A stretch of DNA of 64,000 nucleotides from Bradyrhizobium canariense. Lineage in GTDB: Bacteria; Pseudomonadota; Alphaproteobacteria; Rhizobiales; Xanthobacteraceae. The stretch is from NCBI RefSeq assembly GCF_900105125.1, contig NZ_LT629750.1, forward strand, positions 7,715,001-7,779,000. The letters are read 5' to 3'. Positions 17,182 through 25,700 of the stretch are shown one piece after another. The position numbers and the translations under genes were made by a program. How positions within the stretch are numbered: the first letter of the stretch is position 1; each line of letters starts with the position of its first letter. Under the pieces are notes generated by a model, which worked only from the letters and a program-made list of their open reading frames with translations, searched no databases and was not told the origin of the DNA.

Positions 17182-18846
17182 CTAGGCGGCGCCGATGCCG
17201 GCGAACTTTGCCAGCATCGCGTCGAACGCCGATTTGATGCGGCGGACCGCCGGATCCTTGTAAGGGAACTGCTTGTTGTCGTCGTGGACCAGCATCGAGG
17301 CATTGACCTCGAACACGAGCAGATCTCCTGATGTGTCCAGCCCGCAATCGATGCCGAAATATTCAAGCCCGATGCGTTGCTGAATGGCCCGCAGCGCCTG
17401 AAAATGCGCGGCATTGAAGACGAGGCCGGGATCGTTCAGGAAGGCCGCTTCTTCGTTTTGCATCCATTTCTGATTGGCCATGTCGGTGTTGACGTGATGC
17501 ACCTTCCAGTCGTTTCCGATCGCCAGATGATAGGGCAGCACCTGATCGTCGACGAAGATGAAGCGATATTTCCGGAAATAGCCATCTGGCGAGCGATAGT
17601 CGGCGTATTCGATGAAATAGCGATCGGTCTCGGCTGGCTGCGCCAGATAGGCTGCGAGCTCGGCGACGTGGTCGAGCTTTTCAAAATCATCGCCGCCATG
17701 GGTCCCGACCGGCCGCGCCAGAATGGAGGAGGCTAACGGAAACGCAGCCTGCAACTGTTCGACGGAAAGTTCGGTGCCGGCCTGCTGGCGCAGGATTTTC
17801 GGGATACGGCAGTCCGGGATTCCCGCTAGCCGTTCCGCGACCTCGTCGCGGGTGGTCCGCTGGATCTTGCGGGGATCGTTGATGATGGGCTTGCCGAGCC
17901 GGGCGGCCAGATCGGCGGCCAGCGGCAGCATCGCGACCGCCTGGTCGACATCGGAGATCAGGTTGACGACGACGTGCACGCCCTGCTTGAAAACTTCGGC
18001 GTCGTAGCTGTTCTGCTCGAACAGCGCCAGCGTGTCGGTCTCGTAATTGGCATGCTTGAAGAGATATTCGGTCGGCGTGTTGCCGCCGAATGGCGCGTAG
18101 AGCGCCAGCACGCGAAAATCCGCCGGCGACTTGATCGCCGGCCGCCTGATCAGCGGCTGTATTTGGGCGGCCTGCGCATACGCTTTTTGCGCGGCTTCGA
18201 TCTCTCCGAGATTCTGCCTGATGCCGCCGATCCAATAGAGGCTATCGGCATCGCGAGGATTGAGCGCGAGGGCCCGCTCGAAACATTCGATCGCCGATGG
18301 CACTTCGTCGAGCTCGAAGCAGGCTTTGCCGAGCTGATGCTGTATCGCGCTATCCTGCGGCCGTTCGCCGGCGAGCTCCTGCAGCAGCGCCTTGGCGATC
18401 ACAAATTGCTTGGTCGCCATCAGCGCCTGAACGAGGTTGGTGCGTGACGCCCAATGCGCGGGATTGAGCTTCAGCGCCTGAAGATAAAAGGCGATCGCTT
18501 CCTGCGGCCTTCCGGTCTGGACGTGGATGTTGCCGAGATTGCACCAGCACGACGTCAGTTCAGGCACGAGCCGCAGCGCGGCCCTGTAGTTCACGGCGGC
18601 CGCTTCGACATCGCCCCGCACCATGCAGGCATTGCCGAGCCTGGAATGCAGCTCTGAGATGGTTTCCACCGGTACGCTGCCGGCAGGCGCCGCAGCGATG
18701 GCGGCGAGACCGCATTGATAGGCGGCAATGGCGTCGTCGTTGCGCCCTGCGCTGTAATGCTCGTCGCCGATACGCAGCCAATTGGCCCCGGCGGGACTGG
18801 CCTGCTCGGTATCGGCGGCGCGGGCGGCCGGCGCGGGTGCGGTCAT
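17182..18846 (-). CDS. TPR protein with C-terminal ATP-grasp-like domain (A)
   Basis: 554 aa. Residues about 15-240 are tetratricopeptide repeats (WLRIGDEHYSAGRNDDAIAAY, ELTSCWCNLGNIHVQTGRPQEAIAFY, AIECFERALALNPRDADSLYW). Residues about 255-550 resemble a RimK/glutathione-synthetase type ATP-grasp fold: IINDPRKIQRTTRDEVAERL, LARPVGTHGG (nucleotide loop), RKYRFIFVDDQVLPYHLAI, and the metal-site strand GIDCGLDTSGDLLVFEVNAS. Such domains join a carboxylate to an amine or hydroxyl using ATP. It is divergent from a paralogue (19088-20647), with ~240 bases between. Substrate unknown. Confidence 0.78.
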   Translation of the reverse strand: MTAPAPAARAADTEQASPAGANWLRIGDEHYSAGRNDDAIAAYQCGLAAIAAAPAGSVPVETISELHSRLGNACMVRGDVEAAAVNYRAALRLVPELTSCWCNLGNIHVQTGRPQEAIAFYLQALKLNPAHWASRTNLVQALMATKQFVIAKALLQELAGERPQDSAIQHQLGKACFELDEVPSAIECFERALALNPRDADSLYWIGGIRQNLGEIEAAQKAYAQAAQIQPLIRRPAIKSPADFRVLALYAPFGGNTPTEYLFKHANYETDTLALFEQNSYDAEVFKQGVHVVVNLISDVDQAVAMLPLAADLAARLGKPIINDPRKIQRTTRDEVAERLAGIPDCRIPKILRQQAGTELSVEQLQAAFPLASSILARPVGTHGGDDFEKLDHVAELAAYLAQPAETDRYFIEYADYRSPDGYFRKYRFIFVDDQVLPYHLAIGNDWKVHHVNTDMANQKWMQNEEAAFLNDPGLVFNAAHFQALRAIQQRIGLEYFGIDCGLDTSGDLLVFEVNASMLVHDDNKQFPYKDPAVRRIKSAFDAMLAKFAGIGAA

Positions 18847-19087
18847 GGATTTACGCCTCGTTCATGAAGGTAACCGGACCATGAAGATTGTTGGTAAACA
18901 AAGTCTTGCCACTGCTGCGATCTCCGCATTGTTACCGAGGCGATTTGCTTCCAGCGCCCGAGTCAGAAACATTTGGCAATATTGATCGGGAAACGTCTCG
19001 CGCCTGCCATTTGCCGATACGCGGCGGCTGCGAATCAGCCGATAGTCCGGCGATCGAAGTGATCCGCGTCCTGATGCTGCTGAGATC

Positions 19088-20647
19088 GTGAGCCAATTGA
19101 AACAAGACCCGGCAGCTTTGCCCGGCGCTGATGGCACCAGGCACGGCTGGGCGCCCCGGCTGCAGCAGGAAGCGCGGCTGCGGCAGCTTGAGGACGTGCT
19201 GGCCCGCCAGCCGGTGGCCGGTGACGCCATCGCGGTCGAGATCGAGCGCGCGGTTCTCCTGGGCGCGCTGGACCGGCGTGCTGAGGCCCAGCTCGCCTTC
19301 ATCGATATCCTGCGCCGGGCGCCGCAGAATTTCAGCGCGCTGAACGAGTTCGGGACGCTCTTGACCAATATGGGCGCGATCGACGCCGCCTGCCGCGTCT
19401 ATGCCGAAGCGATCCTGCACCACCCTGATCATCCGATGGCGCGCGTCAATCTCGCCAATCTCCTGCTTCGCGCCAACCGGCATGCCGAAGCGCGCCAGCA
19501 TTATGAAGCGGTGCTGCGCATCAATCCGGAGCACGCCGAAGCGCACCAGGGATTGGGCGCCGTGCTCTCCGACCTCGGCGACCGTGCCGCGGCCCGGCGG
19601 CATTTCCAGAAGGGCTTTCGCAACCACGCGGTATCGACGCTGCCCTATCGCGGCACCAAGCCGCCGGTGGCGTTGCTGCAGCTGGTATCGTCGGGCGGCG
19701 GCAACATCCCGACCGCCGTATTCCTCGATGATTGCACCTTCCTGACGTCGGTGATCGTTGCCGACTATCTCGATCCGCAGGTCGCGTTGCCGCCGCATCA
19801 ACTGATTTTCAACGCCATCGGCGATGCGGACCTTTGCCAACCTGCGCTTGAGGCCGCGCGCCGCTTGATCGCGCGGACCGCGGCGCCGGTCATCAACGAT
19901 CCCCGTGCGGTCATGAAAACCGGCCGCATCGACAATGCCCGGCGGCTCGGCGCCGTGCCCGGCGTGGTGACGCCGCGAACCATCGCGATGGCGCGCGACG
20001 TGCTTGCCGGCCCTAATGGCGCAGCAGCCGTGGCGCAGCGAAAATTCACTTTCCCGTTGTTGCTGCGCTCGCCCGGGTATCACACCGGACGCAACTTCAT
20101 TCTGGTGGAGCAGGCCTCTGAACTAGCCGCGGCGGCCGCCAACCTTCCGGGCGACGATCTGCTCGTCATCCAATATCTCGATGCCCGCGGCGGCGACGGC
20201 AATGCGCGCAAATATCGCGTGATGATGATCGGAGGCGAGATCTATCCGTTGCATCTGGCGATATCACGGAAGTGGAAGGTGCACTATTTCACCTCCGACA
20301 TGGCCGACAAGCCGGACCATCGCGCCGAGGAAGCGATTTTCCTCGGGGATATGGCGGCAGCCCTTGGCGACAAGGCGATGAAGGCGCTGGAAGGGATACG
20401 TGATGCGCTCGGCCTCGATTATGCCGGGATCGATTTCGGGCTCGCTCCGAACGGAGACCTGTTGCTGTTCGAAGCCAACGCCACCATGGTGATCGCGGCG
20501 CCGGATGCGGATGAGCGCTGGGCGTACCGGTGTGCCGCGATCAGCCGGATCATCGATGCTGTGGTCGCCATGATCATGCAAAAATCTGCTGCGGCGCCTT
20601 CAGCCGCGCGCGCGTCTAATCCGAAGAACGCCAGCAACGCACGATGA
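19088..20647 (+). CDS. TPR protein with C-terminal ATP-grasp-like domain (B)
   Basis: 519 aa from a GTG; the Shine-Dalgarno is weak. TPR units occupy about residues 30-180 (LLGALDRRAEAQLAFIDILRRAP, NLLLRANRHAEARQHYEAVL). The C-terminal half follows paralogue A: VINDPRAVMKTGRIDNARRL, LLRSPGYHTGRN, RKYRVMMIGGEIYPLHLAI, KWKVHYFTSDMAD and GIDFGLAPNGDLLLFEANAT, with the Asp/Glu/Asn metal ligands kept. Sequence matches with A are clear but diverged. The divergent pairing suggests two related ligases acting in one process or on two partners. Confidence 0.78.
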   Translation: MSQLKQDPAALPGADGTRHGWAPRLQQEARLRQLEDVLARQPVAGDAIAVEIERAVLLGALDRRAEAQLAFIDILRRAPQNFSALNEFGTLLTNMGAIDAACRVYAEAILHHPDHPMARVNLANLLLRANRHAEARQHYEAVLRINPEHAEAHQGLGAVLSDLGDRAAARRHFQKGFRNHAVSTLPYRGTKPPVALLQLVSSGGGNIPTAVFLDDCTFLTSVIVADYLDPQVALPPHQLIFNAIGDADLCQPALEAARRLIARTAAPVINDPRAVMKTGRIDNARRLGAVPGVVTPRTIAMARDVLAGPNGAAAVAQRKFTFPLLLRSPGYHTGRNFILVEQASELAAAAANLPGDDLLVIQYLDARGGDGNARKYRVMMIGGEIYPLHLAISRKWKVHYFTSDMADKPDHRAEEAIFLGDMAAALGDKAMKALEGIRDALGLDYAGIDFGLAPNGDLLLFEANATMVIAAPDADERWAYRCAAISRIIDAVVAMIMQKSAAAPSAARASNPKNASNAR

Positions 20648-20705
20648 CGAGAACATTTGTTCCACCACCCCATTTGTCCAGTCCTGTTTCCCGAGGAGGA
20701 ATGAA

Positions 20706-20939
20706 ATGAAACTCGCATTGTTGGGCGCAGTTGCTCTCGCGACGACCGCGCTGGTCACGCCGGTGAAAGCGCAGGAAGTCATCACCAACCCCGGTCGTTG
20801 CGCCCAGTACTATCCGAACGCCAACTGTCAGAATCTCGGACCCGGAAATCCCTACCGGACGGGATGGCAAGATGGTTATGCGCATATGGAACATCGCGGA
20901 TGGCACCACCATTATCATCGCCACCATCACCACCATTGA
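20706..20939 (+). CDS. Small exported His-rich protein
   Basis: 77 aa. GAGGAGGA precedes the ATG. The signal peptide (LALLGAVALATTALVTPVKAQ) is followed by a short core with two Cys (GRCAQYYPNANCQNLG) and a C-terminal tail with 12 His among about 17 residues. The tail could bind Ni, Cu or Zn in the periplasm; this is inference from composition. A strong terminator follows, so it is monocistronic. Confidence 0.8.
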   Translation: MKLALLGAVALATTALVTPVKAQEVITNPGRCAQYYPNANCQNLGPGNPYRTGWQDGYAHMEHRGWHHHYHRHHHHH

Positions 20940-20964
20940 TCGGCTCAAGAGCCGTACAGGAAAC

Positions 20965-20995
20965 GGGCCCCGGCTATGATCCGGGGCCCTTTTCT
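20965..20995 (+). terminator. Rho-independent terminator
   Basis: GGGCCCCGG-7 bases-CCGGGGCCC followed by TTTT, 25 bases after the His-rich gene. Perfect 9-bp GC stem with T-tract. Confidence 0.88.
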
Positions 20996-21041
20996 CATGT
21001 GAGGGCACTCGCCTCGAAGCGAGCGTCCCTCCTTGCGTATG

Positions 21042-21311
21042 TTACTTCATGCTGCCGCTGGTGTCGGTGCCGACATTGCCCTGGCCGGATGGATTACGCG
21101 TTGTATCCTTGGTCATTCCCTTGCTCATGCCGGTCGTTGCGCCGGATTTCATCTTGCCTGATGATTTCATTTTGCTGCCGCTGGTGGCGCCCGGTCCGAC
21201 ATTGCCTTCGCTCGAAGCGCCGGGCGCGGGCTGCGTTTGCGCAGAAGCAATGGTCGTCGCGCCGACCAATGACGCCGCGACGAGAACCGAGAGTGCTAGT
21301 TTGGATCGCAT
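21042..21311 (-). CDS. Small exported Lys/Gly/Ser/Thr repeat protein, stress regulon
   Basis: 89 aa. AGGAGGA lies just upstream of the ATG at 21311. The signal peptide (LALSVLVAASLVGATTIASAQ) leads into a low-complexity mature part with repeated SGKMKS, MSKGMTK and GNVGP/GNVGT units. No globular domain is seen; it is probably an intrinsically disordered periplasmic protein. A GGAAC-N16-CGTT promoter lies ~45 bases upstream, which places it in the sigma-EcfG general stress response of alphaproteobacteria. Confidence 0.72.
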   Translation of the reverse strand: MRSKLALSVLVAASLVGATTIASAQTQPAPGASSEGNVGPGATSGSKMKSSGKMKSGATTGMSKGMTKDTTRNPSGQGNVGTDTSGSMK

Positions 21312-21355
21312 GAAAGATATCCTCCTGGATACTGTATAGATACCGCGCGACTCAG

Positions 21356-21380
21356 AACGTGCGACGCCGGATTGCGTTCC
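21356..21380 (-). promoter_or_regulatory. Sigma-EcfG general stress promoter
   Basis: On the minus strand: GGAAC (21380-21376), 16 bases, CGTT (21359-21356). This is an exact match to the alphaproteobacterial EcfG consensus GGAAC-N16/17-CGTT, and it points at the gene starting at 21311. Confidence 0.82.
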
Positions 21381-21733
21381 GAACGCATGTTTGATCTTGT
21401 TGTGCGGAATGTTTGGTTTTCTTGCGCGAAATAAAAGGCAAGGTAGCCGGCTGGTTCCAGAGGCGCCTTCCAGAGCGTGTTCCGAGGGGCGGTTCCAGGA
21501 GAGCGGTTCCAAAACCCGGTTCCATCACGACTAATTCGCCGACTTCAGGAACCGTCGCTCCGTCCAATCCTTATTGAGCTGACGTTTGTTCCTCTCCCGA
21601 GGCCTCCCGCAACTGCACCTCGTCCTGCGCGAGATTCGCAGGCGAGGTGGCTTTGTCTTGGCTGGAGAAACTCTTGGCCGGAGGAACCCGGCAGCTGCGA
21701 GCGGATTGACCGTATGAAAAAGGAGAACCGGCC
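21381..21733. other. Gene-free stretch with GGTTCC repeats
   Basis: No convincing gene. Between 21451 and 21524 the hexamer GGTTCC recurs four times, partly with the related CTTCCAG and TGTTCCG. The remainder probably holds the promoter and leader of the small gene at 21734. Confidence 0.4.
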
Positions 21734-21895
21734 ATGAGCAAGGAAACTCCGCAGGACGATCCGCGCCAGCGCACCGACTGGAAATCACCGAAACAATCCG
21801 ACGAGCCGTGGAAGGGACCGCCCGAGAAAGAGCAGAAGCCAGGCGGGACTTCCGAGCTTGATCTGGAAAAATGGCACCGGACCAACACGCACTGA
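21734..21895 (+). CDS. Small charged hydrophilic protein
   Basis: 53 aa. AGGAG lies eight bases before the ATG. The sequence is rich in Lys, Glu, Asp, Pro and Trp (DDPRQRTDWKSPKQSDEPWK) with no hydrophobic segment, and looks disordered. It sits among other small hydrophilic proteins of probable stress function. A longer minus-strand frame overlaps it but has no RBS. Confidence 0.6.
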   Translation: MSKETPQDDPRQRTDWKSPKQSDEPWKGPPEKEQKPGGTSELDLEKWHRTNTH

Positions 21896-21943
21896 AGACC
21901 GCGGAAATATTTCGGTTGGCTCACAAGCAAAGGTCTGTTCGCG

Positions 21944-22159
21944 ATGCCCAAGGAAAACGATCTGGAAGGCGCACAAGACCAGGGCGGCAAACATGGTGGC
22001 CAGAAGGGTATGCCGAAGCCAGAGCCAAAGCCCGCGCGCGGTCATGATCAGGGCATCGTGCGCGATCAAAAGGGAGAGGATCAGCCGCGCGATAAGGAGC
22101 GTGCCCAGCACGTTAGCCGCCAGGATAAAGGCGGCGATCCACCCGGCCATAAAACATAA
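21944..22159 (+). CDS. Small hydrophilic stress-type protein
   Basis: 71 aa, very rich in Gly, Lys, Asp and Gln (GAQDQGGKHGGQKG, RDQKGEDQPRDKER). The GGKHGGQKG patch resembles the Lys-Gly-Gly repeats of small bacterial stress proteins. The Shine-Dalgarno is weak. The opposite strand (21785-22150) is open and hydrophobic, as expected for the antisense of a charged coding sequence; I judge the plus frame more likely but cannot exclude the other. Confidence 0.42.
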   Translation: MPKENDLEGAQDQGGKHGGQKGMPKPEPKPARGHDQGIVRDQKGEDQPRDKERAQHVSRQDKGGDPPGHKT

Positions 22160-22243
22160 GCGCTATCTGCGCGTTTCAGATTCCAGCCCCAGCCCTTGCT
22201 CGGATTTTCGGCAAGGACGATTTTTATTCCTCACATTGAAGCC

Positions 22244-22273
22244 TCAGTGAGGGAGGAAGCTTCAGTGAGGGAG
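22244..22273 (+). repeat. 12-bp direct repeat upstream of the greA-like gene
   Basis: TCAGTGAGGGAG occurs at 22244-22255 and again at 22262-22273, with starts 18 bases apart and just before the ribosome-binding region. Confidence 0.5.
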
Positions 22274-22284
22274 CGCGGACCGAC

Positions 22285-22758
22285 ATGAGCAGAGCATTCG
22301 TCAGGGAAGATGACGCGGGCAGCGCGGATGCGCTGCCTGATCGGCCGATCTCCGAACATCCCAACCTCGTCACGGAAGCGGGACTGGCGCAGATTGAAGC
22401 GGCCTTGGCGCAGGCGAAGGCGACTCACACCCGCGCGCAGGCTGCATCTGACGGGCCCGACCGGTCGTCAATCGCCGCCGCGGCTCGCGAACTCCGGTAC
22501 TGGAGCGCGAGGCGGGCCAGCGCGCAGGTCGTTCCCGCTTCGGAGGACAGGACCGAAGTTCGCTTCGGCGCCACCGTGACGATTCTCCGCAACGATGGTC
22601 GCGAGCAGACCTTTCGTATTGTGGGCGAAGACGAGGCGGATCCCGCCAAAGGCTCGATCTCATACGTCTCACCGCTGGCCCGGGCGATGCTGGGAAAAGC
22701 CGTCGGCGACGTCGTGCGCGCCGGCAGCGATGATGCGGAAATCATCTCAATCGTTTGA
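22285..22758 (+). CDS. GreA/GreB-family transcription elongation factor-like protein
   Basis: 157 aa, the GreA size. The N-terminal part has the coiled-coil antiparallel helices (LVTEAGLAQIEAALAQAKATH ... AAARELRYWSARRASAQ). The C-terminal FKBP-like domain runs VRFGATVTILRNDGREQTFRIVGEDEAD, ISYVSPLARAMLGKAVGDVV. Gre factors insert the coiled coil into RNA polymerase to rescue backtracked complexes. The acidic Asp-Glu pair at the coiled-coil tip is not obvious (ASDGPDRSS), so it may act as an anti-Gre or Rnk-like modulator. It overlaps the end of the convergent gene by 12 bases. Confidence 0.82.
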   Translation: MSRAFVREDDAGSADALPDRPISEHPNLVTEAGLAQIEAALAQAKATHTRAQAASDGPDRSSIAAAARELRYWSARRASAQVVPASEDRTEVRFGATVTILRNDGREQTFRIVGEDEADPAKGSISYVSPLARAMLGKAVGDVVRAGSDDAEIISIV

Positions 22759-23424
22759 TTGTCCGAACAGGCCGAAGCGAGGCGTCGCGGGCGGAGGTGC
22801 TTCGTACTGGTCGGTCTCGACGATGACAGGCGCATCCCGATCCGGCGTATCGCGGTCATGAATAATGCGCCGCACCGCGATCGTGGCGACTTCAAGCTCT
22901 CGCTGTTTGCGCTGCTGCTCGGCGAATTTCCTCATCTCCATTCGCTTCTTGTCTGCGACTCTTGCCTCAGCACTGCGCACCTTGTCGGCGTTTGCTTTCT
23001 CGGCGCTTGCCTTTTCGGTATTCACTTTATCCGCATTGGCTTGGCTCGATTTGTCAGCATTTGCCTGGACGGTTCGCTGTTCGGCCGTGTTGCGTGCCGG
23101 TTCAATGGCTTTGGCCTCGACGGGCGTTACGGCCGGCTGCGCGGATGGCTCAGTTGACACAGCTTGCGCGGTGGGAGCGGGTGGTTGCGTCACGGGAGGC
23201 GCAGCAGCAGCAGGAGTGGCTTCGGTGACCGCTTCGGGCTTAGTCGTTGTTGTCGCCTGTGCGGCCGGTTTCGAATCCGGCGTCGCCGCGGCCACGCGCT
23301 GCAATCGATTCGGCGAATCGTTATGCGTCGGGCTCGCCAGGAAGTAGCCACCGGCAAATCCCGTCGAGAGCACCACAACGACGGAGCCAATGCCCGCCAT
23401 ATAAGAAGTCGTGTTGAAAGCCAT
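22747..23424 (-). CDS. Membrane-anchored Ala/Pro/Lys-rich protein
   Basis: 225 aa. One N-terminal helix (GIGSVVVVLSTGFAGGYFLAS) is followed by a long low-complexity Ala/Thr/Pro region (residues 40-110), then a helical Lys/Ala/Glu segment with NADKVNTEKASAEKANADKV repeats and a basic RKFAEQQRKQRELEVATIAV stretch. The C-terminus is Pro-rich. The layout resembles TonB/TolA-like periplasm-spanning proteins but lacks their C-terminal domain. The ATG at 23424 has GGAG nine bases before it. A GGAAC-N16-GGTT element lies upstream. Confidence 0.65.
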   Translation of the reverse strand: MAFNTTSYMAGIGSVVVVLSTGFAGGYFLASPTHNDSPNRLQRVAAATPDSKPAAQATTTTKPEAVTEATPAAAAPPVTQPPAPTAQAVSTEPSAQPAVTPVEAKAIEPARNTAEQRTVQANADKSSQANADKVNTEKASAEKANADKVRSAEARVADKKRMEMRKFAEQQRKQRELEVATIAVRRIIHDRDTPDRDAPVIVETDQYEAPPPATPRFGLFGQSND

Positions 23425-23455
23425 GACCACTTGCTCCGCTCATCAATGGACAAGC

Positions 23456-23480
23456 AACCGCAGAAAATAAAAACCGTTCC
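23456..23480 (-). promoter_or_regulatory. Possible EcfG-type promoter (one mismatch)
   Basis: Minus strand GGAAC (23480-23476), 16 bases, GGTT (23459-23456), 32 bases upstream of the start at 23424. The -10 element differs from CGTT by one base, so assignment is tentative. Confidence 0.35.
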
Positions 23481-23622
23481 AGCGCGAGGTTTTTGAATTT
23501 TATGAACAGAGTTGCGGACCTCCTCAGGTTCCCTAGGACTGAAGCGGCTGCGCGTAATTTAGGCGACGATTGCGAAATCGTGATGGGAACATGTGTCGCG
23601 CCATCCGCTTGGTTTCATGGCA

Positions 23623-23877
23623 ATGTCCCCCCAATCGACGTTGGATCCGCGTATGAAGGATTTTCCGAACGCGTCATTTTCGCCTGATGTGATCGAGGTG
23701 ATGCAGCAGGCGCTGGAGAAAGCGGTCGCGACGCTGCCGCATCCCGTCAGTTCGCAGCGCGTGCAAAGCATTGCAGAGAGCATCCTGAGAAGTGCAGAGG
23801 AGGGCGAGAGCGATCCGCGCACGTTGCAGACGATGGCTCTGGTCGAATTGCAGCTTCGATCTGACGAAAATCCGTAA
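23623..23877 (+). CDS. Small helical protein of unknown function
   Basis: 84 aa from the ATG at 23623 (23617 and 23593 GTG are alternatives; none has a strong RBS). It is helical and acidic: FSPDVIEVMQQALEKAVATLP, SQRVQSIAESILRSAEEGE, DPRTLQTMALVELQL. This size and composition match a small hypothetical family I associate with Bradyrhizobium; no function known. Convergent with the SulP gene. Confidence 0.62.
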   Translation: MSPQSTLDPRMKDFPNASFSPDVIEVMQQALEKAVATLPHPVSSQRVQSIAESILRSAEEGESDPRTLQTMALVELQLRSDENP

Positions 23878-23912
23878 AGCGACGAATCTTAGCTCTTCTC
23901 TTAGCTCCTCTC

Positions 23913-25631
23913 TTAACTCTTGGCCTCATCGCTGCAGGCCTTGATGGCTTCTTCCACGCTGCGAAATAGCTGGCCCTTTGCGAGCAGCGGCAGTATGCCG
24001 AACCGTTCGATGGCCTTCTGAGCCCGTTCCGACTCCAGCCGCGCGATCGCGAAACTGATTCCTTCCGCGTGGCAGGCGCTGATCGTGTCGCTCAGGATCT
24101 GTGCGGCGGTGAAGTCGATTTCGACGATGCCCGTCGACTCCAGAACGATCAGGCGCGGCGGCTGCGGCGAGGCCTGCACCAGCGCCATCAGGTCGCTGCG
24201 AAAGTGATACGCATTGAGAAATGATAATGGCGCCTGGAAACCGGCGACCACGACGTCGGCCTCGGTCTTTCCGGGAATTTTGGGATGGGAGGGCCACCAG
24301 ATCGAGGTGCCCGGCACCCGTTCATAGGGCGTGACGCGGGCGCGGGTGTTGCTCCAGATGCCGTGCAGCAGCGAGAGCGTGATCCCGATCGCAACGCCTT
24401 GCTCGATGGGAAGCACAATGATGGCCGCCGCGGTCGCGACCACCAGGAATAATTCGCCGATCGATTGCCGGTAAATCGAAACGATCTGGCTGATGCGAAT
24501 GATGCGCATGGCGACGAACAGCAACACACCGCCGAGCGCCGCCTGCGGCACGTGACGCAGCAGCGAACCGCCGAAGGCGAGCAATCCCAGAATGATCGCA
24601 GCCGCAACGAGAATCGCGAGCTGCGATTTGCCGCCGGTCTCCGCCACGATCGCGGTGCGCGGCGGACTGGCGTTGACAGGAAATCCGCCGATCAGACCCG
24701 AAATGACGCTGCCGGCGCCGACGCCGATGAAATCTCGATCGACATCCGGCGGCTGGTTCGGAGCCGAGGCGAACGACCGAGTCGTCGCCGCGGTCTGCAC
24801 CATGATGATGATGGCAATGATTAACGCGAGCGGCACCAGTTGCAGCCATCGGGTGATCGCGATGTCCGGAAGCGTCAACTCCGGCAGCGCGACCGGGATA
24901 TCGCCGAGCACCGCGACGCCCCGGCTTTCCAGTCCCATCAACACGGTCGCGGCGGCTGCGGCGATCAGCCCGATCAGCGCGCCGGGAATGCGCACATCGA
25001 TCCGCTCACATAGCGTCACCAGCGCCAGCACGCCAAGACCGATGCCGAGAGAAAACAGATTAGCCTGCGGCAACTGCTCGACCAGCGTTGCAAGCCGTTG
25101 CAGCATCGGGCCGGCTGGCGTCGGCAGCCCGAGTATCCCGGGCATCTGCGAGATCAAAATGTGGACCGAGATGCCGGCGAGAAAGCCCACGGTCACCGGG
25201 ATCGACAGCAGATCCGCGATCCAGCCCATACGGAAGATGCCGCCGACCACAAGCACAGCGCCGACCAAGAGCGCGAGCGCGCCGGCAAGCGCGACATAGT
25301 CAGGCGAGCCGGAGGTCGCGAGCAGAGCGAGCCCGCCGGCAAAGATCGGCGTGATCGTCGAGTCCGCGCCGCTCGACAGGAAGCGGTTGCTTCCGAACAA
25401 GGCAAAGGCAAGCGAGGCCGCCAGAAACGCGAAAAATCCGATCTGCGGGGAAAACCCGCCGAGCCGCGACGTCGCCAGTTGCTCGGGGATCGCGATGGCG
25501 ACGAGGGTGAATCCGGCGACGAGATCATGGGTCAAGAACGAGGGCTGATATCCCCGGAGCGACCGCAGCACCGGCCAGCTGTGGCTGCTGGCCACGTGAC
25601 TGGATGCCGTGGAATGGGGTGTCTCGATCAT
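23913..25631 (-). CDS. SulP-family anion transporter with STAS domain
   Basis: 572 aa. The first ~410 residues hold the SLC26/SulP core (LRGYQPSFLTHDLVAGFTLVAIAIPEQ, GSNRFLSSGADSTITPIFAGG, GGFPVNASPPRTAIVAETGGKSQ). A C-terminal STAS domain (about 435-565) contains LIVLESTGIVEIDFTAAQIL. SulP proteins carry sulfate, bicarbonate or dicarboxylates by symport or exchange. It lies 69 bases downstream of a TAXI-type binding protein gene on the same strand, suggesting cotranscription. The substrate cannot be assigned. Confidence 0.9.
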   Translation of the reverse strand: MIETPHSTASSHVASSHSWPVLRSLRGYQPSFLTHDLVAGFTLVAIAIPEQLATSRLGGFSPQIGFFAFLAASLAFALFGSNRFLSSGADSTITPIFAGGLALLATSGSPDYVALAGALALLVGAVLVVGGIFRMGWIADLLSIPVTVGFLAGISVHILISQMPGILGLPTPAGPMLQRLATLVEQLPQANLFSLGIGLGVLALVTLCERIDVRIPGALIGLIAAAAATVLMGLESRGVAVLGDIPVALPELTLPDIAITRWLQLVPLALIIAIIIMVQTAATTRSFASAPNQPPDVDRDFIGVGAGSVISGLIGGFPVNASPPRTAIVAETGGKSQLAILVAAAIILGLLAFGGSLLRHVPQAALGGVLLFVAMRIIRISQIVSIYRQSIGELFLVVATAAAIIVLPIEQGVAIGITLSLLHGIWSNTRARVTPYERVPGTSIWWPSHPKIPGKTEADVVVAGFQAPLSFLNAYHFRSDLMALVQASPQPPRLIVLESTGIVEIDFTAAQILSDTISACHAEGISFAIARLESERAQKAIERFGILPLLAKGQLFRSVEEAIKACSDEAKS

Positions 25632-25700
25632 GAAGGCGCTGTCTCATCTAAACCTGAGTCAGCGACTTTAGCGGGAACCTGGCCGGAAGTCCTCCGGCAA

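Noticed and set aside
21785..22150. Hydrophobic minus-strand frame of 121 codons
   Set aside because: No RBS, and it is antisense to two charged small genes, one with a strong RBS. Antisense of charged codons reads as hydrophobic.
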